Source of the DNA: Tissierellia bacterium
GTDB lineage: Bacteria > Bacillota > Clostridia > Tissierellales > Peptoniphilaceae
Direction of reading: 5' to 3'
Assembly: GCA_012728295.1 (NCBI GenBank)
Contig: JAAYFJ010000057.1
Span: 45,237 to 109,236, forward strand
Length of the DNA stretch: 64,000 nt
The position numbers were made by a program, and so were the translations under genes. The notes beneath the pieces were generated by a model that was given only the letters and a program-made list of their open reading frames with translations, was not told the DNA's origin and made no database searches. This document shows positions 18,243 through 27,870 of the stretch, in pieces (the stretch's first letter is position 1; every line of letters starts with the position of its first letter).

Positions 18243-18272
18243 ACCCCATGGATTTTATCCATGGGGCATTTA
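18243..18272 (+). terminator. Rho-independent terminator after the nitroreductase gene
   Basis: CCCCATGGA pairs with TCCATGGGG around a TTTTA loop, followed by a T-rich tract. Beyond it, 18273-18545 holds no gene; the only structure seen is a weak hairpin CAGGC/GCCTG near 18350. Confidence 0.8.
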
Positions 18273-18545
18273 TTTTGTATAATTTTAAAAACAAACATGC
18301 ATTTTGGAGAAATTGCTAAAATTTATATAAAATATTATTATTTATACACCAGGCTCAATGCCTGATATTTTCTTACTTATAGGGATTATAAATTAGACCA
18401 TCGTTACAAAATAGCCGTTTAGAAAATGTTAAGCACAAACAGCTATTGAAATATCCGCATATTATGATGAAATATCCACTATCGAAGTATTGCTATATTG
18501 AACATGAAAAACCATTCAATAATGGAAGAAATATTAGGAGGAGCA

Positions 18546-19052
18546 ATGGATAAAACGTGGTATTTAGAAAATCTAAAAAGGAAAATGGGACCGTACTACG
18601 ATATCCAGGAGGATGTTGCTCACAATGGATATTTATGTGATATATATGCCAGGTTTTTTATTCGCAATGAACGCTATATAGCAACCAAGAAGGCTGTTAT
18701 CTATGGTGTGGAAAAGAATCAACACATATTTGTTAAATACGTCCCTAAAATAGGGGTTGAAGAATTGAATCATCTGACAGAACATTTAGATTATGTGGTC
18801 AATAATTGGGTTAAACCTAGTGAGGACCATATGTCTACGTTTGTCAGGGGCATTCTAGTAACTGATGGCATCATTGAGACAGCTGCGGCAGAGCAGGCGA
18901 AAAAATACAAATGTGAAAAAAGTTATTTTTTCGGAATCCAAGGCTGGACTTATGGTGGAATAAATCTGGTGGATCTTAATGATTCATCAAACTGTGTCCA
19001 CAATCGCAGAGGAAAGGAAGATTTGCACTTTTTTGTGATTGAGGATAAATAA
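18546..19052 (+). CDS. Conserved-looking hypothetical protein upstream of cstA
   Basis: A soluble protein of about 168 residues that I do not recognise. ATG 18546 has a strong site (AGGAGGAG) just before it; the frame is open further back to 18498 without a better start. It begins MDKTWYLENLKRKMGPYYDI, has a mixed alpha/beta look with a basic aromatic N-terminal half, and ends with a Cys-containing segment ('NDSSNCVHNRRGKEDLHFFV'). There is no signal peptide or membrane segment. It lies 17 bases before cstA and is surely co-transcribed, so a role linked to pyruvate or peptide uptake, or its control, is possible but unproven. Confidence 0.6.
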   Translation: MDKTWYLENLKRKMGPYYDIQEDVAHNGYLCDIYARFFIRNERYIATKKAVIYGVEKNQHIFVKYVPKIGVEELNHLTEHLDYVVNNWVKPSEDHMSTFVRGILVTDGIIETAAAEQAKKYKCEKSYFFGIQGWTYGGINLVDLNDSSNCVHNRRGKEDLHFFVIEDK

Positions 19053-19069
19053 ATGTTAAGGAGGAAAAC

Positions 19070-20683
19070 ATGAATTCATTAGTTTTAGTTGTAGTTGCAA
19101 TTATTCTATTTGTTATTGCTTATAAGACCTATGGTACTTACTTAGGTAAGGCATGGGGCATTGACGCCAAAGAAGAGACACCTGCTCACACGATGGCTGA
19201 CGGTGTTGACTATGTCGCATCAAAACCTCAAGTACTTTTAGGACACCACTTTTCATCTATTGCTGGGGCAGGCCCGATAACAGGACCTATCCAAGCTGCT
19301 ATCTTCGGGTGGCTACCGGTTGTTCTGTGGATAATTATTGGAGGTATCTTCTTTGGGGGAGTCCATGATTACGGTTCTATTACCGCTTCTATGAAACACC
19401 GTGGAAAGTCCATTGGTGTAATTATTGAAGATTATATGGGCAAGTCCGGAAAGAGATTGTTTAGCGTATTTGCTTGGTTGACATTGTTATTGGTAGTTGC
19501 AGCGTTTACTGCTATTGTAGCTAATACTTTTATCGCAGTTCCAGCGGCAGCATCTTCATCATTGATGTTTATCATATTGGCGGTAACATTTGGTTATGCA
19601 GTATATCGCAAAGGGGTTAACCTAGGAATTGCAACTGTATTTGGAGTTATTGCGCTATTTGCATGCATTTGATTAGGACAAATATTCCCATTGTCATTAA
19701 GCTTTAATACCTGGGTAATTATTCTTTGTGCTTATATTTTCGTAGCGTCTGTAATCCCTGTTTGGATATTACTTCAACCTCGTGATTATTTGAACTCATT
19801 TTTACTTTATGCAATGATGGCCGGTGCAGTAATCGGATTAATAGTTTACCACCCAACTTTAGAGATGACACCATTTGTTGGTTTTACAGTTGAAACTGCT
19901 TCAGGAGCAAAGCAATGGCTTTTCCCAATGTTATTTATCACAGTAGCATGTGGAGCTATTTCCGGATTCCACTCTCTAGTAGGATCAGGAACAACATCTA
20001 AGCAGATTGATAGCGAGAAAGACGCAAAGCTTATTGGTTACGGTGGTATGCTTATTGAGTGTCTATTGGCTATTGTAGCAATTATTACAGCAGCATATGT
20101 TACTAAAGACAGATTTGGAGAATTGCTTGCTAACGGTGGACCTGTAAACGTATTCTCTGACGGAGTTGGATTTTTCATGTCAAAATTCGGAATTCCTTTT
20201 GAAGTTGGTAAATCATTCGTCTCTTTAGCGGTTTCTGCATTTGCATTAACATCATTGGATACAGCAACTCGTTTAGGACGTTTTATCTTCCAAGAGTTCT
20301 TTGAAAAAGGAGAAGGACAACCTCAACCTGTTATTGCTAATAAATATGTAGCGACAACTGTAACTGTAGCAATTGGCGGATATATGGCACTAGGTGGATA
20401 TCAGTCAATTTGGCCAATCTTCGGATCAGCTAACCAGTTATTAGCAGCTTTAGCGCTATTGGCGTTGGCTGTATGGTTAAAAACCGTAGGTCGTTCCAAC
20501 AAGATGTTTATTTTCCCGATGATATTTATGTTCTTAGCAACATTAGCAGCTTTGGGAATCCAGATTAAAAACAATTTGGGATCAGGTAATGTAATGATGA
20601 TGATTCTTCCAGCAGTATTATTTGTACTTGCCTTAATTCTTGCGTATCAAGGCGTTAAGGTGCTAAGATCTAGTAATGACTAA
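19070..20683 (+). pseudogene. cstA: CstA-family transporter (carbon starvation protein A) with in-frame TGA
   Basis: CstA proteins are multi-helix membrane carriers for pyruvate or peptides. The gene starts with MNSLVLVVVAIILF after AAGGAGG and shows the family blocks 'GHHFSSIAGAGPITGPIQAA', 'FFGGVHDYGS', 'LQPRDYLNSFLLY', 'CGAISGFHSLVGSGTTSKQ' and 'TSLDTATRLGRF'. A TGA at 19670-19672 (codon 201) interrupts it between 'IALFACI' and 'LGQIFPLSLSF'; the same frame continues for 336 more codons without loss. Full length would be 537 residues, normal for a short CstA. The stop is either a nonsense change (TGG to TGA), a sequence error, or a selenocysteine codon; see findings. Without readthrough the product lacks most helices. 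Confidence 0.8.
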
Positions 20684-20712
20684 AAAAGCTAAGCGGTCAA
20701 CATTATAGGCGA

Positions 20713-20753
20713 AAAAAACACCCGGTGAACAATCTGTTCAGCGGGTGTTTTTA
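20713..20753 (+). terminator. Terminator after cstA
   Basis: AACACCCGGTGAACA pairs with TGTTCAGCGGGTGTT (one mismatch) around ATC, followed by TTTT. It closes the cstA operon. The rest of the gap up to 20925 has no recognisable feature. Confidence 0.8.
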
Positions 20754-20925
20754 TGTTGGTGTTGGATGGAGAGATTGAATAGCTCCGAAATGGGGGCGGA
20801 GTAATTGTATGAAATATATTACTCATAGTTTACGATTGATATATAACTTGAAAGTTATAAGTCGAACCAATATGATAATAATTAATTACAAAAAGATTTC
20901 TTACAACTAAATAAATAATAATGAT

Positions 20926-20969
20926 AAGGTGGTGTTCCCAAAGTTCTTTAACTTCTGGAACACCACCTT
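20926..20969 (-). terminator. Terminator of the FtsX-type ABC operon
   Basis: AAGGTGGTGTTCC is perfectly inverted as GGAACACCACCTT, 18 bases apart, directly beyond the stop of the permease gene. The flanking run on the minus strand is AT-rich rather than a pure T tract, so termination strength is uncertain. Confidence 0.65.
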
Positions 20970-20977
20970 AAACTATC

Positions 20978-23900
20978 TTATTCTACAGCTTTCAAAGCTT
21001 CAACCATATCTAAGTTCTTCAATTTTTTACTCATTATTAACTCGACAATTATCGTTATTGCCATGGTTATCAATGCAGACATTACAAAAGGAACATAAGA
21101 TGGCCTTGGGTCTAACATAGCATCGTTTGCGGTAGTCACCTTTAGAATGGCCTGGTGTAGGCCTGCCCCTGCTCCAAAGCCTACAATTATTCCTATGATA
21201 GTAAGCCCCCATATCTCTCGGAATATATATTTGGTTAACTCCAAATCATAAAACCCCAGTACTTTAATGGTACATAGTTCTCTAATACGCTCTGCAACGT
21301 TAATACTTGTCAAGTTGTTAAGAACTATTGAAGCCAAAGTCATGGATAGCAATATGATTATTATGACCACGAGCTTGATCGCCTTTAAATAGGCTGCTGT
21401 AACGTTTTTCATATAAGAAAAATCTAATGTGGCCATGACTGATTTGTTATTTAATAGAGCCCTTGTAATTCGCTTAGCTTCTTCTGGTGAATCTGACTTA
21501 AAATCTATCAAGTGGGAATTTGGATTTTTTGGTGCTCCGTTAATCTCTTCAAATGCTGCTTTTGACATATAAATATAATGGGAAGCATAATTCTCAGTTA
21601 TGCCGATAACTTTTGTCTCGAAAATTTTTCCATCTAAGTTTTCCCACTTTATCAAATCGCCAACGGATACTTTTTTTAATTTAGCCAGTTTTTCTGTGAT
21701 AATGGCCCCTGTATCTTCTAATAGTAGCTTTTCACCAGTAGATCTTTTTCTTAGTGTAATGAGATAATCAAAGTTGTTTTTCTCTGTTACCAGGAGATTG
21801 GCTGAAATGGGCCTAGAATCTGTAGGCAAATCAATAGTTATGGGTTCATAGTAAGCTCCGGTAAATTGGCTGATATTCTTATCGGAAGCCAGAGTCCCTA
21901 TATAATCCAAGTAACTGTCTTCTCCAAAATCCTTATCATAGATTGCTAGTAATTCTGGTTTAATCAATTCATCATATTGCTTAACAATAACTCCTTGCAG
22001 AGAACCTTGCATAGCAAATCCTAAATACAACAGTGCTGTACAACCAATGATACCAAATATGGTCATCAGCATCCTTTTTTTGTATCTGAAAATATTTCTT
22101 GCTGTCACCTTATAGGAAAAGCTCATTCGATTCCAAAGTGGTTTTATTCGCTCTAAGAAAATTCTAGCTCCAATCTGCGGTAGTTTAGGACGCATAAGCG
22201 TGGCAGCGTTTTCTTTTAGTGATGAGCGAACTACTAGATAAGCCACTCCCCCTGTAGAAAGTAGCCCCAATCCTATTCCCAATAAAGAGGGCCATAGGTA
22301 GAAAGGGGGAGTAGCAGGAGCTAAAATGGTATTAGTAGAATATGCTTTTATTATCATAGGAGCCAGGAGTAGATGACCTCCGGCAACGCCAATTAATCCT
22401 CCTATAATAGAAGCTGAAGAGCCATAGATTAGGAATATGTTAGCAATAGATTCTCTCTCGTACCCAAGAGCTTTTAGTGTTCCAATTATTCCTCGTTTCT
22501 CATCTACCATCCTCGTCATAGTCGTTAAGCTTACTAATATTGCGATAAGGTAGAAAAATACTGGGAAGATATAAGTCAAGTTCACAACCCTAGATGCGTT
22601 GTCATAATAGTCGTACATAGGAGTGTTAAACCTGGTGCTTACAGTGATAGCTGGTGATTTAAGACGCTTTAACGTATCCCTAGCTGACTGCAAGTCCTTT
22701 TCGGCGTCAGCTATCTTTATTAGCGCATCTAATTCTTCTGATTCAAAAGTTAGCTTTCCTTCCATATAGTCGGAAATTCCTTTTTCCAACTTAGCTTTAG
22801 CATCCAAAAGTTTCTTAACGCCGGATTTTTCTTCCTTTGTAAGCTTGACTTTAGCATCATCTATTTCCTGTAATCCCTTGTCATAGTCTTCCTTTCCTTT
22901 GTTCCATTTATCAAGACCCGATTGGTATTCTGATCTAGCATCGATTAATTCTTGTTCTCCTGAAGTTAACTTGTCTTTTGCCTCTCCAAGTTCTTTACGA
23001 CCTGCATCTAGCTTCTCCTTGCCTTTGGCCAGCTCCAACTCTCCGTCTTCTAGCTCTAGTCTACCAGCCTCTAGTTTAGCTTTTCCTTCTTCTAATTGAG
23101 CGAAGCCGTCCATTAACTTTTGGTGAGCGCCGTTCAACTCGGCTAACCCGGCGTTATACTCAGCTAAACCTTGCTGATATTGAGCCTCGCCTGCCTCCAG
23201 CTGTGCTTCTCCTGCTGCCAGTTCAGCTTCTTTTACGGCTATTTCAGCCAATCCTTGCTCTGCCATAGCAACTCCAGCTTGTGCAGCAGCTATGCCAGCA
23301 TCAATAGCACCTGCTTGTGCGTTCAACTGAGCTTGTTGAGCGTTTAAGGAAGCGAGGGATTCCTCGTAATCGGGATCAGAAGGATCCAATGCATCAATTG
23401 AAGCTTGAATTGCAGCTAACTGTGCAGTCAATTCAGCTTTTTGAGCATTTAGAGCATTAAGTGAGGCTTGAGCTTCTGCTAATCCCGATTCAGCAGTTGC
23501 CTTGGAGATTGCCAACAATGCTTTACCAGATTCTAACTCTATGCGAGATGCATCTAGTTTGATTTTTCCCACATCTAATTCAGCTTTTGCGGCTACTAGC
23601 TTAGCCTTGCCTTGATTATATTCTTCTAACCCCTGGTTTAGCTTTGCTTCGTTTTCTATTATTTCTGCCAGGCCTTGTTCGTATTCTATTTTGCCCTGTT
23701 CTATCTTAGCAACACCATCGTTATACTCTTTTTCTGATTCAATAAATTTTGACAAACCATCTTCATATTCTTTTTTACCCTTTTCAAACTCTGCCTCTCC
23801 GTCGGCAAGTTCCTTTGCACCTGACTCCAGTTCTTTTTTACCTTTATCAAGATCCTTAGCTGCGGTATCTAAGTCCTTCTCACCTGAGGCTATCTTGTCT

Positions 23901-24844
23901 TTAGCTTCTGCAATTTTATTTCTAAATTCACTTTGTCCAGAGCTATAGTCAACCTTTCCTTTTTCGATATCCTTAAGCGCATCGTCCAGTTCAATTTGTG
24001 CATCAGCCAATTCCTTTTTTGCATCCAGAACTTTTTTTTCTCCGTCTGATATAGAGTCAAGAATTTCTTGCTGAACACCTTGGAGTCTATCATCTTTAGT
24101 AGCAGTAAATAGAGTTTTTAGCTCTGAGGATTTATCTGTTACAGTTTTTTGATAAATGGAAGAAGCAGACGAAACATCCTTTAATTCCGGGTAATCTATT
24201 TTGGCAAAACTGTAATTATCCATTTCAAATGCTTCTAGGAGAACATATGCAAATCCATTTAAACTACCTGTGCCAACTAAACTGGAGCCTTTTTGTGAGC
24301 TGTTCATATAGTCCATGGAATGAGCATATCCAACGACAGTAAAATTATATGATATTAAATCATAATCGCCTTCTTCGCGTAGTCCCACCTTATCCGTTTC
24401 CTTATGGAATGTGATTACAGATTTAATAGGGTATTTATCGGCTAAATCCACATCTAAAATAATCTCGTTTTTTTCAACAGGAAGTCGACCGTTAACAACA
24501 GTGGGAACACTTATTGAATTACTAAGGGATTCAATTCTTATTACGTCTTTATTAGTAGTGACTAAATCTTTAGAATATCCGAATTCAACTTCTGAATTCC
24601 CAGCAAAATCAACAATTACCTTTTTATCATCTTCGTTTAATCCATATGTAGACTCTAATTTCAAATCAAAAGTCTTTTCTTGAGCTATTGCTTTGTCCGC
24701 AGTAGCTCTCATTATAGGTGAGGTTATCATCAATCCGACCAGCACAAACACCCCAATGGCTATCATGCCCATTAGGGATAGGTATCTACTATAGCTGCTG
24801 ACAATTTCTCTCAACAAGACTTTGTTAATACCCGAAACTTTCAT
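20978..24844 (-). CDS. FtsX-like ABC permease with giant coiled-coil extracellular domain
   Basis: This 1288-residue protein has a hydrophobic N-terminal helix ('YLSLMGMIAIGVFVLVGLMI'), a MacB-like domain, and then from about residue 250 to 730 an extraordinary run of short alpha-helical repeats ('LEAGRLELEDGELELAKGK', 'GLAEYNAGLAELNGAH'), which should form long coiled coils. An Ala/Gln-rich hairpin lies in the middle. Two FtsX core domains follow, with three helices each (about 750-880 and 1170-1285). It is encoded 25 bases after its ATPase gene. Such permeases are mechanotransmission or export type, not importers. Substrate unknown; similar coiled-coil inserts occur in YhgE/Pip-like and FtsX proteins of Firmicutes. 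Confidence 0.85.
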   Translation of the reverse strand: MKVSGINKVLLREIVSSYSRYLSLMGMIAIGVFVLVGLMITSPIMRATADKAIAQEKTFDLKLESTYGLNEDDKKVIVDFAGNSEVEFGYSKDLVTTNKDVIRIESLSNSISVPTVVNGRLPVEKNEIILDVDLADKYPIKSVITFHKETDKVGLREEGDYDLISYNFTVVGYAHSMDYMNSSQKGSSLVGTGSLNGFAYVLLEAFEMDNYSFAKIDYPELKDVSSASSIYQKTVTDKSSELKTLFTATKDDRLQGVQQEILDSISDGEKKVLDAKKELADAQIELDDALKDIEKGKVDYSSGQSEFRNKIAEAKDKIASGEKDLDTAAKDLDKGKKELESGAKELADGEAEFEKGKKEYEDGLSKFIESEKEYNDGVAKIEQGKIEYEQGLAEIIENEAKLNQGLEEYNQGKAKLVAAKAELDVGKIKLDASRIELESGKALLAISKATAESGLAEAQASLNALNAQKAELTAQLAAIQASIDALDPSDPDYEESLASLNAQQAQLNAQAGAIDAGIAAAQAGVAMAEQGLAEIAVKEAELAAGEAQLEAGEAQYQQGLAEYNAGLAELNGAHQKLMDGFAQLEEGKAKLEAGRLELEDGELELAKGKEKLDAGRKELGEAKDKLTSGEQELIDARSEYQSGLDKWNKGKEDYDKGLQEIDDAKVKLTKEEKSGVKKLLDAKAKLEKGISDYMEGKLTFESEELDALIKIADAEKDLQSARDTLKRLKSPAITVSTRFNTPMYDYYDNASRVVNLTYIFPVFFYLIAILVSLTTMTRMVDEKRGIIGTLKALGYERESIANIFLIYGSSASIIGGLIGVAGGHLLLAPMIIKAYSTNTILAPATPPFYLWPSLLGIGLGLLSTGGVAYLVVRSSLKENAATLMRPKLPQIGARIFLERIKPLWNRMSFSYKVTARNIFRYKKRMLMTIFGIIGCTALLYLGFAMQGSLQGVIVKQYDELIKPELLAIYDKDFGEDSYLDYIGTLASDKNISQFTGAYYEPITIDLPTDSRPISANLLVTEKNNFDYLITLRKRSTGEKLLLEDTGAIITEKLAKLKKVSVGDLIKWENLDGKIFETKVIGITENYASHYIYMSKAAFEEINGAPKNPNSHLIDFKSDSPEEAKRITRALLNNKSVMATLDFSYMKNVTAAYLKAIKLVVIIIILLSMTLASIVLNNLTSINVAERIRELCTIKVLGFYDLELTKYIFREIWGLTIIGIIVGFGAGAGLHQAILKVTTANDAMLDPRPSYVPFVMSALITMAITIIVELIMSKKLKNLDMVEALKAVE

Positions 24845-24869
24845 ATTATGCCTCTAATCTAAAATAATA

Positions 24870-25571
24870 CTACCATTGAATTTCATCTAAAAGAGCCGGT
24901 TTTTCGTTAACATACATATTTCTAACCTGAGCATCATTAATCTCTATAACTCTATCAGCAATGGGTGTAATTGCTGAGTTGTGAGTGATTACAATAACCG
25001 TAGTATCAGTTTCTTTACAAGTAGCTTGAAGTAGTTTTAAAACAGATCTACCTGTGTGATAGTCTAATGCTCCAGTAGGCTCATCACAAAGCAGTAGCTT
25101 TGGATTTTTTGCCAAAGCTCTAGCAATTGCCACACGCTGTTGTTCTCCGCCGGATAGCTGTGCAGGGAAGTGGTCCATCCTATCCTCCAGGCCGACTGCA
25201 ATAAGCACTTCTTCAGCACTTCTAGCATTCTTAACTATTTGTGAAGCTAATTCAACGTTTTCTAAAGCGGTTAAATTAGGTACTAAATTATAGAATTGAA
25301 AGACAAATCCGATGTCAAAGCGCCTATATGATGTCAACTCACGAGGAGAAAGGAAAGCTATATTTTTTCCATCTACTATTACATCTCCACTATCGTTTCT
25401 ATCCATTCCACCTAGTATATTTAGCACTGTAGATTTTCCTGCACCACTGGGACCCACAATAACTACGAATTCGCCTTTCTCAATGGAAAAGCTCACTCCG
25501 TTATTTGCAGTAATAATAGTGTCACCCATTTGATATTGTTTTACATTATCTATCATTTCAACAAAAGCCAT
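24870..25571 (-). CDS. ABC transporter ATP-binding protein (LolD/MacB type)
   Basis: A 233-residue ATPase with Walker A 'GPSGAGKST', Q-loop '[20 protein letters not shown]' (typical of the MacB/LolD class), signature 'LSGGEQQRV', Walker B '[12 protein letters not shown]' and switch 'VITHN'. It drives the FtsX-type permease immediately downstream. No regulator is adjacent: the upstream neighbours are the divergent tRNA-Ser and SRP RNA genes. Confidence 0.9.
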   Translation of the reverse strand: MAFVEMIDNVKQYQMGDTIITANNGVSFSIEKGEFVVIVGPSGAGKSTVLNILGGMDRNDSGDVIVDGKNIAFLSPRELTSYRRFDIGFVFQFYNLVPNLTALENVELASQIVKNARSAEEVLIAVGLEDRMDHFPAQLSGGEQQRVAIARALAKNPKLLLCDEPTGALDYHTGRSVLKLLQATCKETDTTVIVITHNSAITPIADRVIEINDAQVRNMYVNEKPALLDEIQW

Positions 25572-25750
25572 GTTAACCGCCTCTCTTGCAAGTTGTACTG
25601 TAATAATTGTACTTATTATTAATTTACCCTATTTCATTAGGTAATAACAAGAGGAGAATTGATTAAAGGTCGCTTAAGGTAAGCTTATGATAGTTTAACA
25701 AGTTGTTTGAAAGAGCTACAATAGTAAAAGATTCCGTACTTATTAAAGGG

Positions 25751-25779
25751 TTGACGAAAATATGGAACTGGGCTATAAT
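25751..25779 (+). promoter_or_regulatory. Sigma-A-type promoter of tRNA-Ser (and probably SRP RNA)
   Basis: TTGACG at 25751-25756 and TATAAT at 25774-25779 are 17 bases apart, 15 bases before the tRNA start. No promoter of equal quality lies between the tRNA and the SRP RNA, which begins 11 bases after the CCA end. Confidence 0.75.
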
Positions 25780-25794
25780 ATAATTCTGTAATCC

Positions 25795-25886
25795 GGAGAG
25801 ATGGTTGAGCTGGTTGAAGGCGCTCGCCTGGAAAGCGGGTATACGTTAATAGCGTATCGAGGGTTCGAATCCCTCTCTCTCCGCCA
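25795..25886 (+). tRNA. tRNA-Ser (anticodon GGA)
   Basis: The acceptor stem GGAGAGA/TCTCTCC is perfect, the anticodon loop reads CTGGAAA with anticodon GGA, and the long class II variable arm of serine tRNAs is present (GCGTATACGTTAATAGCG region). The T-arm is GAGGG TTCGAAT CCCTC, and CCA is encoded at 25884-25886. It reads UCC and UCU codons. Confidence 0.95.
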
Positions 25887-25897
25887 TTATAATTTTT

Positions 25898-26163
25898 GCC
25901 ATGCTAGATGGGGAGGTAGCGGTGCCCTGTACCTGCAATCCGCTAAAGCAGGATTGAATTCCCGATCTAGGGCCAATATTGTGGGGCTTGCCCCGAGTAA
26001 GTAGCGTTGACGGTTGGGTCCAACGCAACAGAAACTTATGAACCTCGTCAGGACCGGAAGGTAGCAGCGATAAGTAGGCCCTTCTGTGTGCCGTTGGGGA
26101 GCCTAATCTGAGCCGGCTGTTCGGGTTCCACCCGGAGTTTTGGTTCGAAATTGGGTGCATGGC
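25898..26163 (+). ncRNA. ffs: Signal recognition particle RNA, large Bacillus/Clostridium type
   Basis: This is the RNA scaffold of the signal recognition particle. The 5' part (TGCTAGATGGGGAGGTAGCG) is the conserved Alu-domain start of the long Gram-positive form. The apical helix-8 motif TCAGGACCGGAAGGTAGCAG near 26050 is where Ffh binds. The ends GCCATGC (25898-25904) and GCATGGC (26157-26163) pair with each other, which sets the limits and gives 266 nucleotides, the usual size. A terminator follows. Confidence 0.93.
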
Positions 26164-26174
26164 TACATAGAAAT

Positions 26175-26206
26175 AAAAAAGTTCTCGATTATTCGAGAAC
26201 TTTTTT
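26175..26206 (+). terminator. Terminator of the SRP RNA transcript
   Basis: AAAAAAGTTCTCGA pairs with TCGAGAACTTTTTT around TTAT, with a six-T tail. By symmetry it can also stop the convergent CoA-transferase transcript. Confidence 0.88.
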
Positions 26207-26227
26207 GTAATCTAATACTAGTTATTA

Positions 26228-27538
26228 TTAGTCTTTTTTGTAATCGAGTTTGTGATCAAAACGTCTTTCATATTCTTCTGCCAGCTCTGGTCTAAAGTCA
26301 GGGTGAGCAATGTTTATTAAAGACTCTGCTCGTTGTCTTAAAGACATTCCCTTTAGCTTTGCGATACCATATTCAGTAACGATATACTCTACATCGTTTA
26401 AAGAAGTGGTAACCGTTGCCCCTTCAGTTATAAAGGGCTTAATTTTCGAGAATTTTCCTTTAGCAGTAGATGGCATAGCGATAATACTTCTTCCACCTTT
26501 GGACCATGCAGCACCTCTTACAAAGTCAACTTGTCCGCCAACGCCGCTAAACTGTCTTAGTCCAATGGAGCTGGAAACCACTTGACCCATTAAGTCTACT
26601 TCGATACATGAGTTAATACAGACCATATTATCGTTTTGTGCAATAACTCTAGGATCGTTTACATAATCAACTGAAAGTAGTTCGAACTCAGGGTTATCAT
26701 CTACAAAATCATAGAATTCTTTAGTCCCCATTAGGAAAGTAACAACAGCTCTTCTGTTGTGAAAGTTTTTAGCTTTATTGTTGATATTACCGTTTTTCAT
26801 TAGATGCATAACGCCATCGGAAATAATTTCAGAGTGTATGCCTAAATCTTTTTTATCAGTTAAAAACATCAATACCGCATCTGGGATAGCACCTATTCCA
26901 AGTTGTAAACAGTCGCCGTCGTTTATTAGGGATGCACAGTTTTTGCCTATTTTTTCTTCTACCTCTGTAATCTTTGGTCTAGGTAGCTCAATTAGTGGCT
27001 CATTATGCTCCACAATAAAATCGATGTCAGAAACATGGATAAAAGTATTTCCGTGAGTTCTGGGCATATTTTCATTGACTTGAGCTATAACCACCTTGGC
27101 AAATTCAGCAACGGTTTTTGTAAAGTCAACTGATATTCCAAAACTGCAATAGCCATGCTTATCAGGTTTTGACACCATAATCATGGCAACATCAGCCGGA
27201 AGAGCTCCACAGCTAAAAGTATTTGGAACTTCCGAAAAGAAGCATGGCGTAAAATCTGCTTCGTTATTTTCCACGGCTTTTCTAGTGCTACCACCTAAGA
27301 AAAGAGAGTTCAAACGCATGTGTTTGCTAAGATGCTCGCCTGCGTAAGGTGCTTCTGCTGGAACCATGGAACAAACTTGTAAGCCCAAATAATTATCTTT
27401 AAGCCTTACCATTTCTCTAAGTAAATAGGAAGGCTCCGCCATGGCGTGACCAACTACTATACGATTTCCATTACCAACATGCTTTAGCGCCTCTTCTGCA
27501 GAAACTAGTTTTTGATTATAAATATCTTTCCAACTCAA
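26228..27538 (-). CDS. Acetyl-CoA hydrolase/transferase family CoA-transferase (4-hydroxybutyrate or butyryl-CoA type)
   Basis: This 436-residue class I CoA-transferase moves CoA between acyl groups and acetate. The likely catalytic Glu is residue 237 in 'HSEIISDGVMHLM', matching the Glu at about 238 of clostridial 4-hydroxybutyrate CoA-transferase. The glycine-rich oxyanion region 'FSGVGGQVDFVRGA' and the C-terminal 'VTEYGIAKLKG' block are also typical. In fermenting Clostridia such enzymes make butyrate or use 4-aminobutyrate and succinate. The exact acyl substrate cannot be told apart by eye. It is monocistronic. Confidence 0.88.
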   Translation of the reverse strand: MSWKDIYNQKLVSAEEALKHVGNGNRIVVGHAMAEPSYLLREMVRLKDNYLGLQVCSMVPAEAPYAGEHLSKHMRLNSLFLGGSTRKAVENNEADFTPCFFSEVPNTFSCGALPADVAMIMVSKPDKHGYCSFGISVDFTKTVAEFAKVVIAQVNENMPRTHGNTFIHVSDIDFIVEHNEPLIELPRPKITEVEEKIGKNCASLINDGDCLQLGIGAIPDAVLMFLTDKKDLGIHSEIISDGVMHLMKNGNINNKAKNFHNRRAVVTFLMGTKEFYDFVDDNPEFELLSVDYVNDPRVIAQNDNMVCINSCIEVDLMGQVVSSSIGLRQFSGVGGQVDFVRGAAWSKGGRSIIAMPSTAKGKFSKIKPFITEGATVTTSLNDVEYIVTEYGIAKLKGMSLRQRAESLINIAHPDFRPELAEEYERRFDHKLDYKKD

Positions 27539-27618
27539 TTTTTTACCTCCTACAATATATTGTTATAATTATTTACACAATGAACATACATTTATCATTT
27601 AATGTTTATACCCAATAA

Positions 27619-27656
27619 GAAAGTGGCTCTCTCACAGAAAGCCACTTTTAATATAT
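27619..27656 (-). terminator. Terminator in the gap between the GNAT-HAD and CoA-transferase genes
   Basis: AAAGTGGCT and AGCCACTTT pair around a 12-base loop. On the minus strand it would stop the GNAT-HAD transcript before the CoA-transferase gene. The rest of the gap (27657-27870) has only weak AT-rich dyads (GTGTGCCTTG / CAAGCACAC near 27700-27770) and no gene. Confidence 0.65.
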
Positions 27657-27870
27657 GGTTTTTCAAGAATGACGAGTAGTAAACAATAATAATTCGGTTT
27701 TTATGTGTGCCTTGTCCTATGGCGATAGGTGCATATATACATGTATCCTATGTAAATATAGCAAGCACACACCTAATTTATCACAGTTTGGAGATAAAGT
27801 CTAACGTATTTGTACTTTTGAGAAACGAAAATGGAAAATCAATCACTTTGGGAAATGATAGTTCGTAATA

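Noticed and set aside
22899..23948. Ser/Pro-rich open frames on the plus strand within the FtsX permease gene
   Set aside because: They are reverse-strand reflections of the Glu/Lys/Gly-rich coiled-coil repeats.
25801..26160. Open frames on both strands across tRNA-Ser and the SRP RNA
   Set aside because: They overlap two clearly structured RNA genes and have no ribosome sites or recognisable domains.
27700..27780. Nested dyads that might be a small RNA or riboswitch
   Set aside because: Stems are short and interrupted, with no promoter or known motif.
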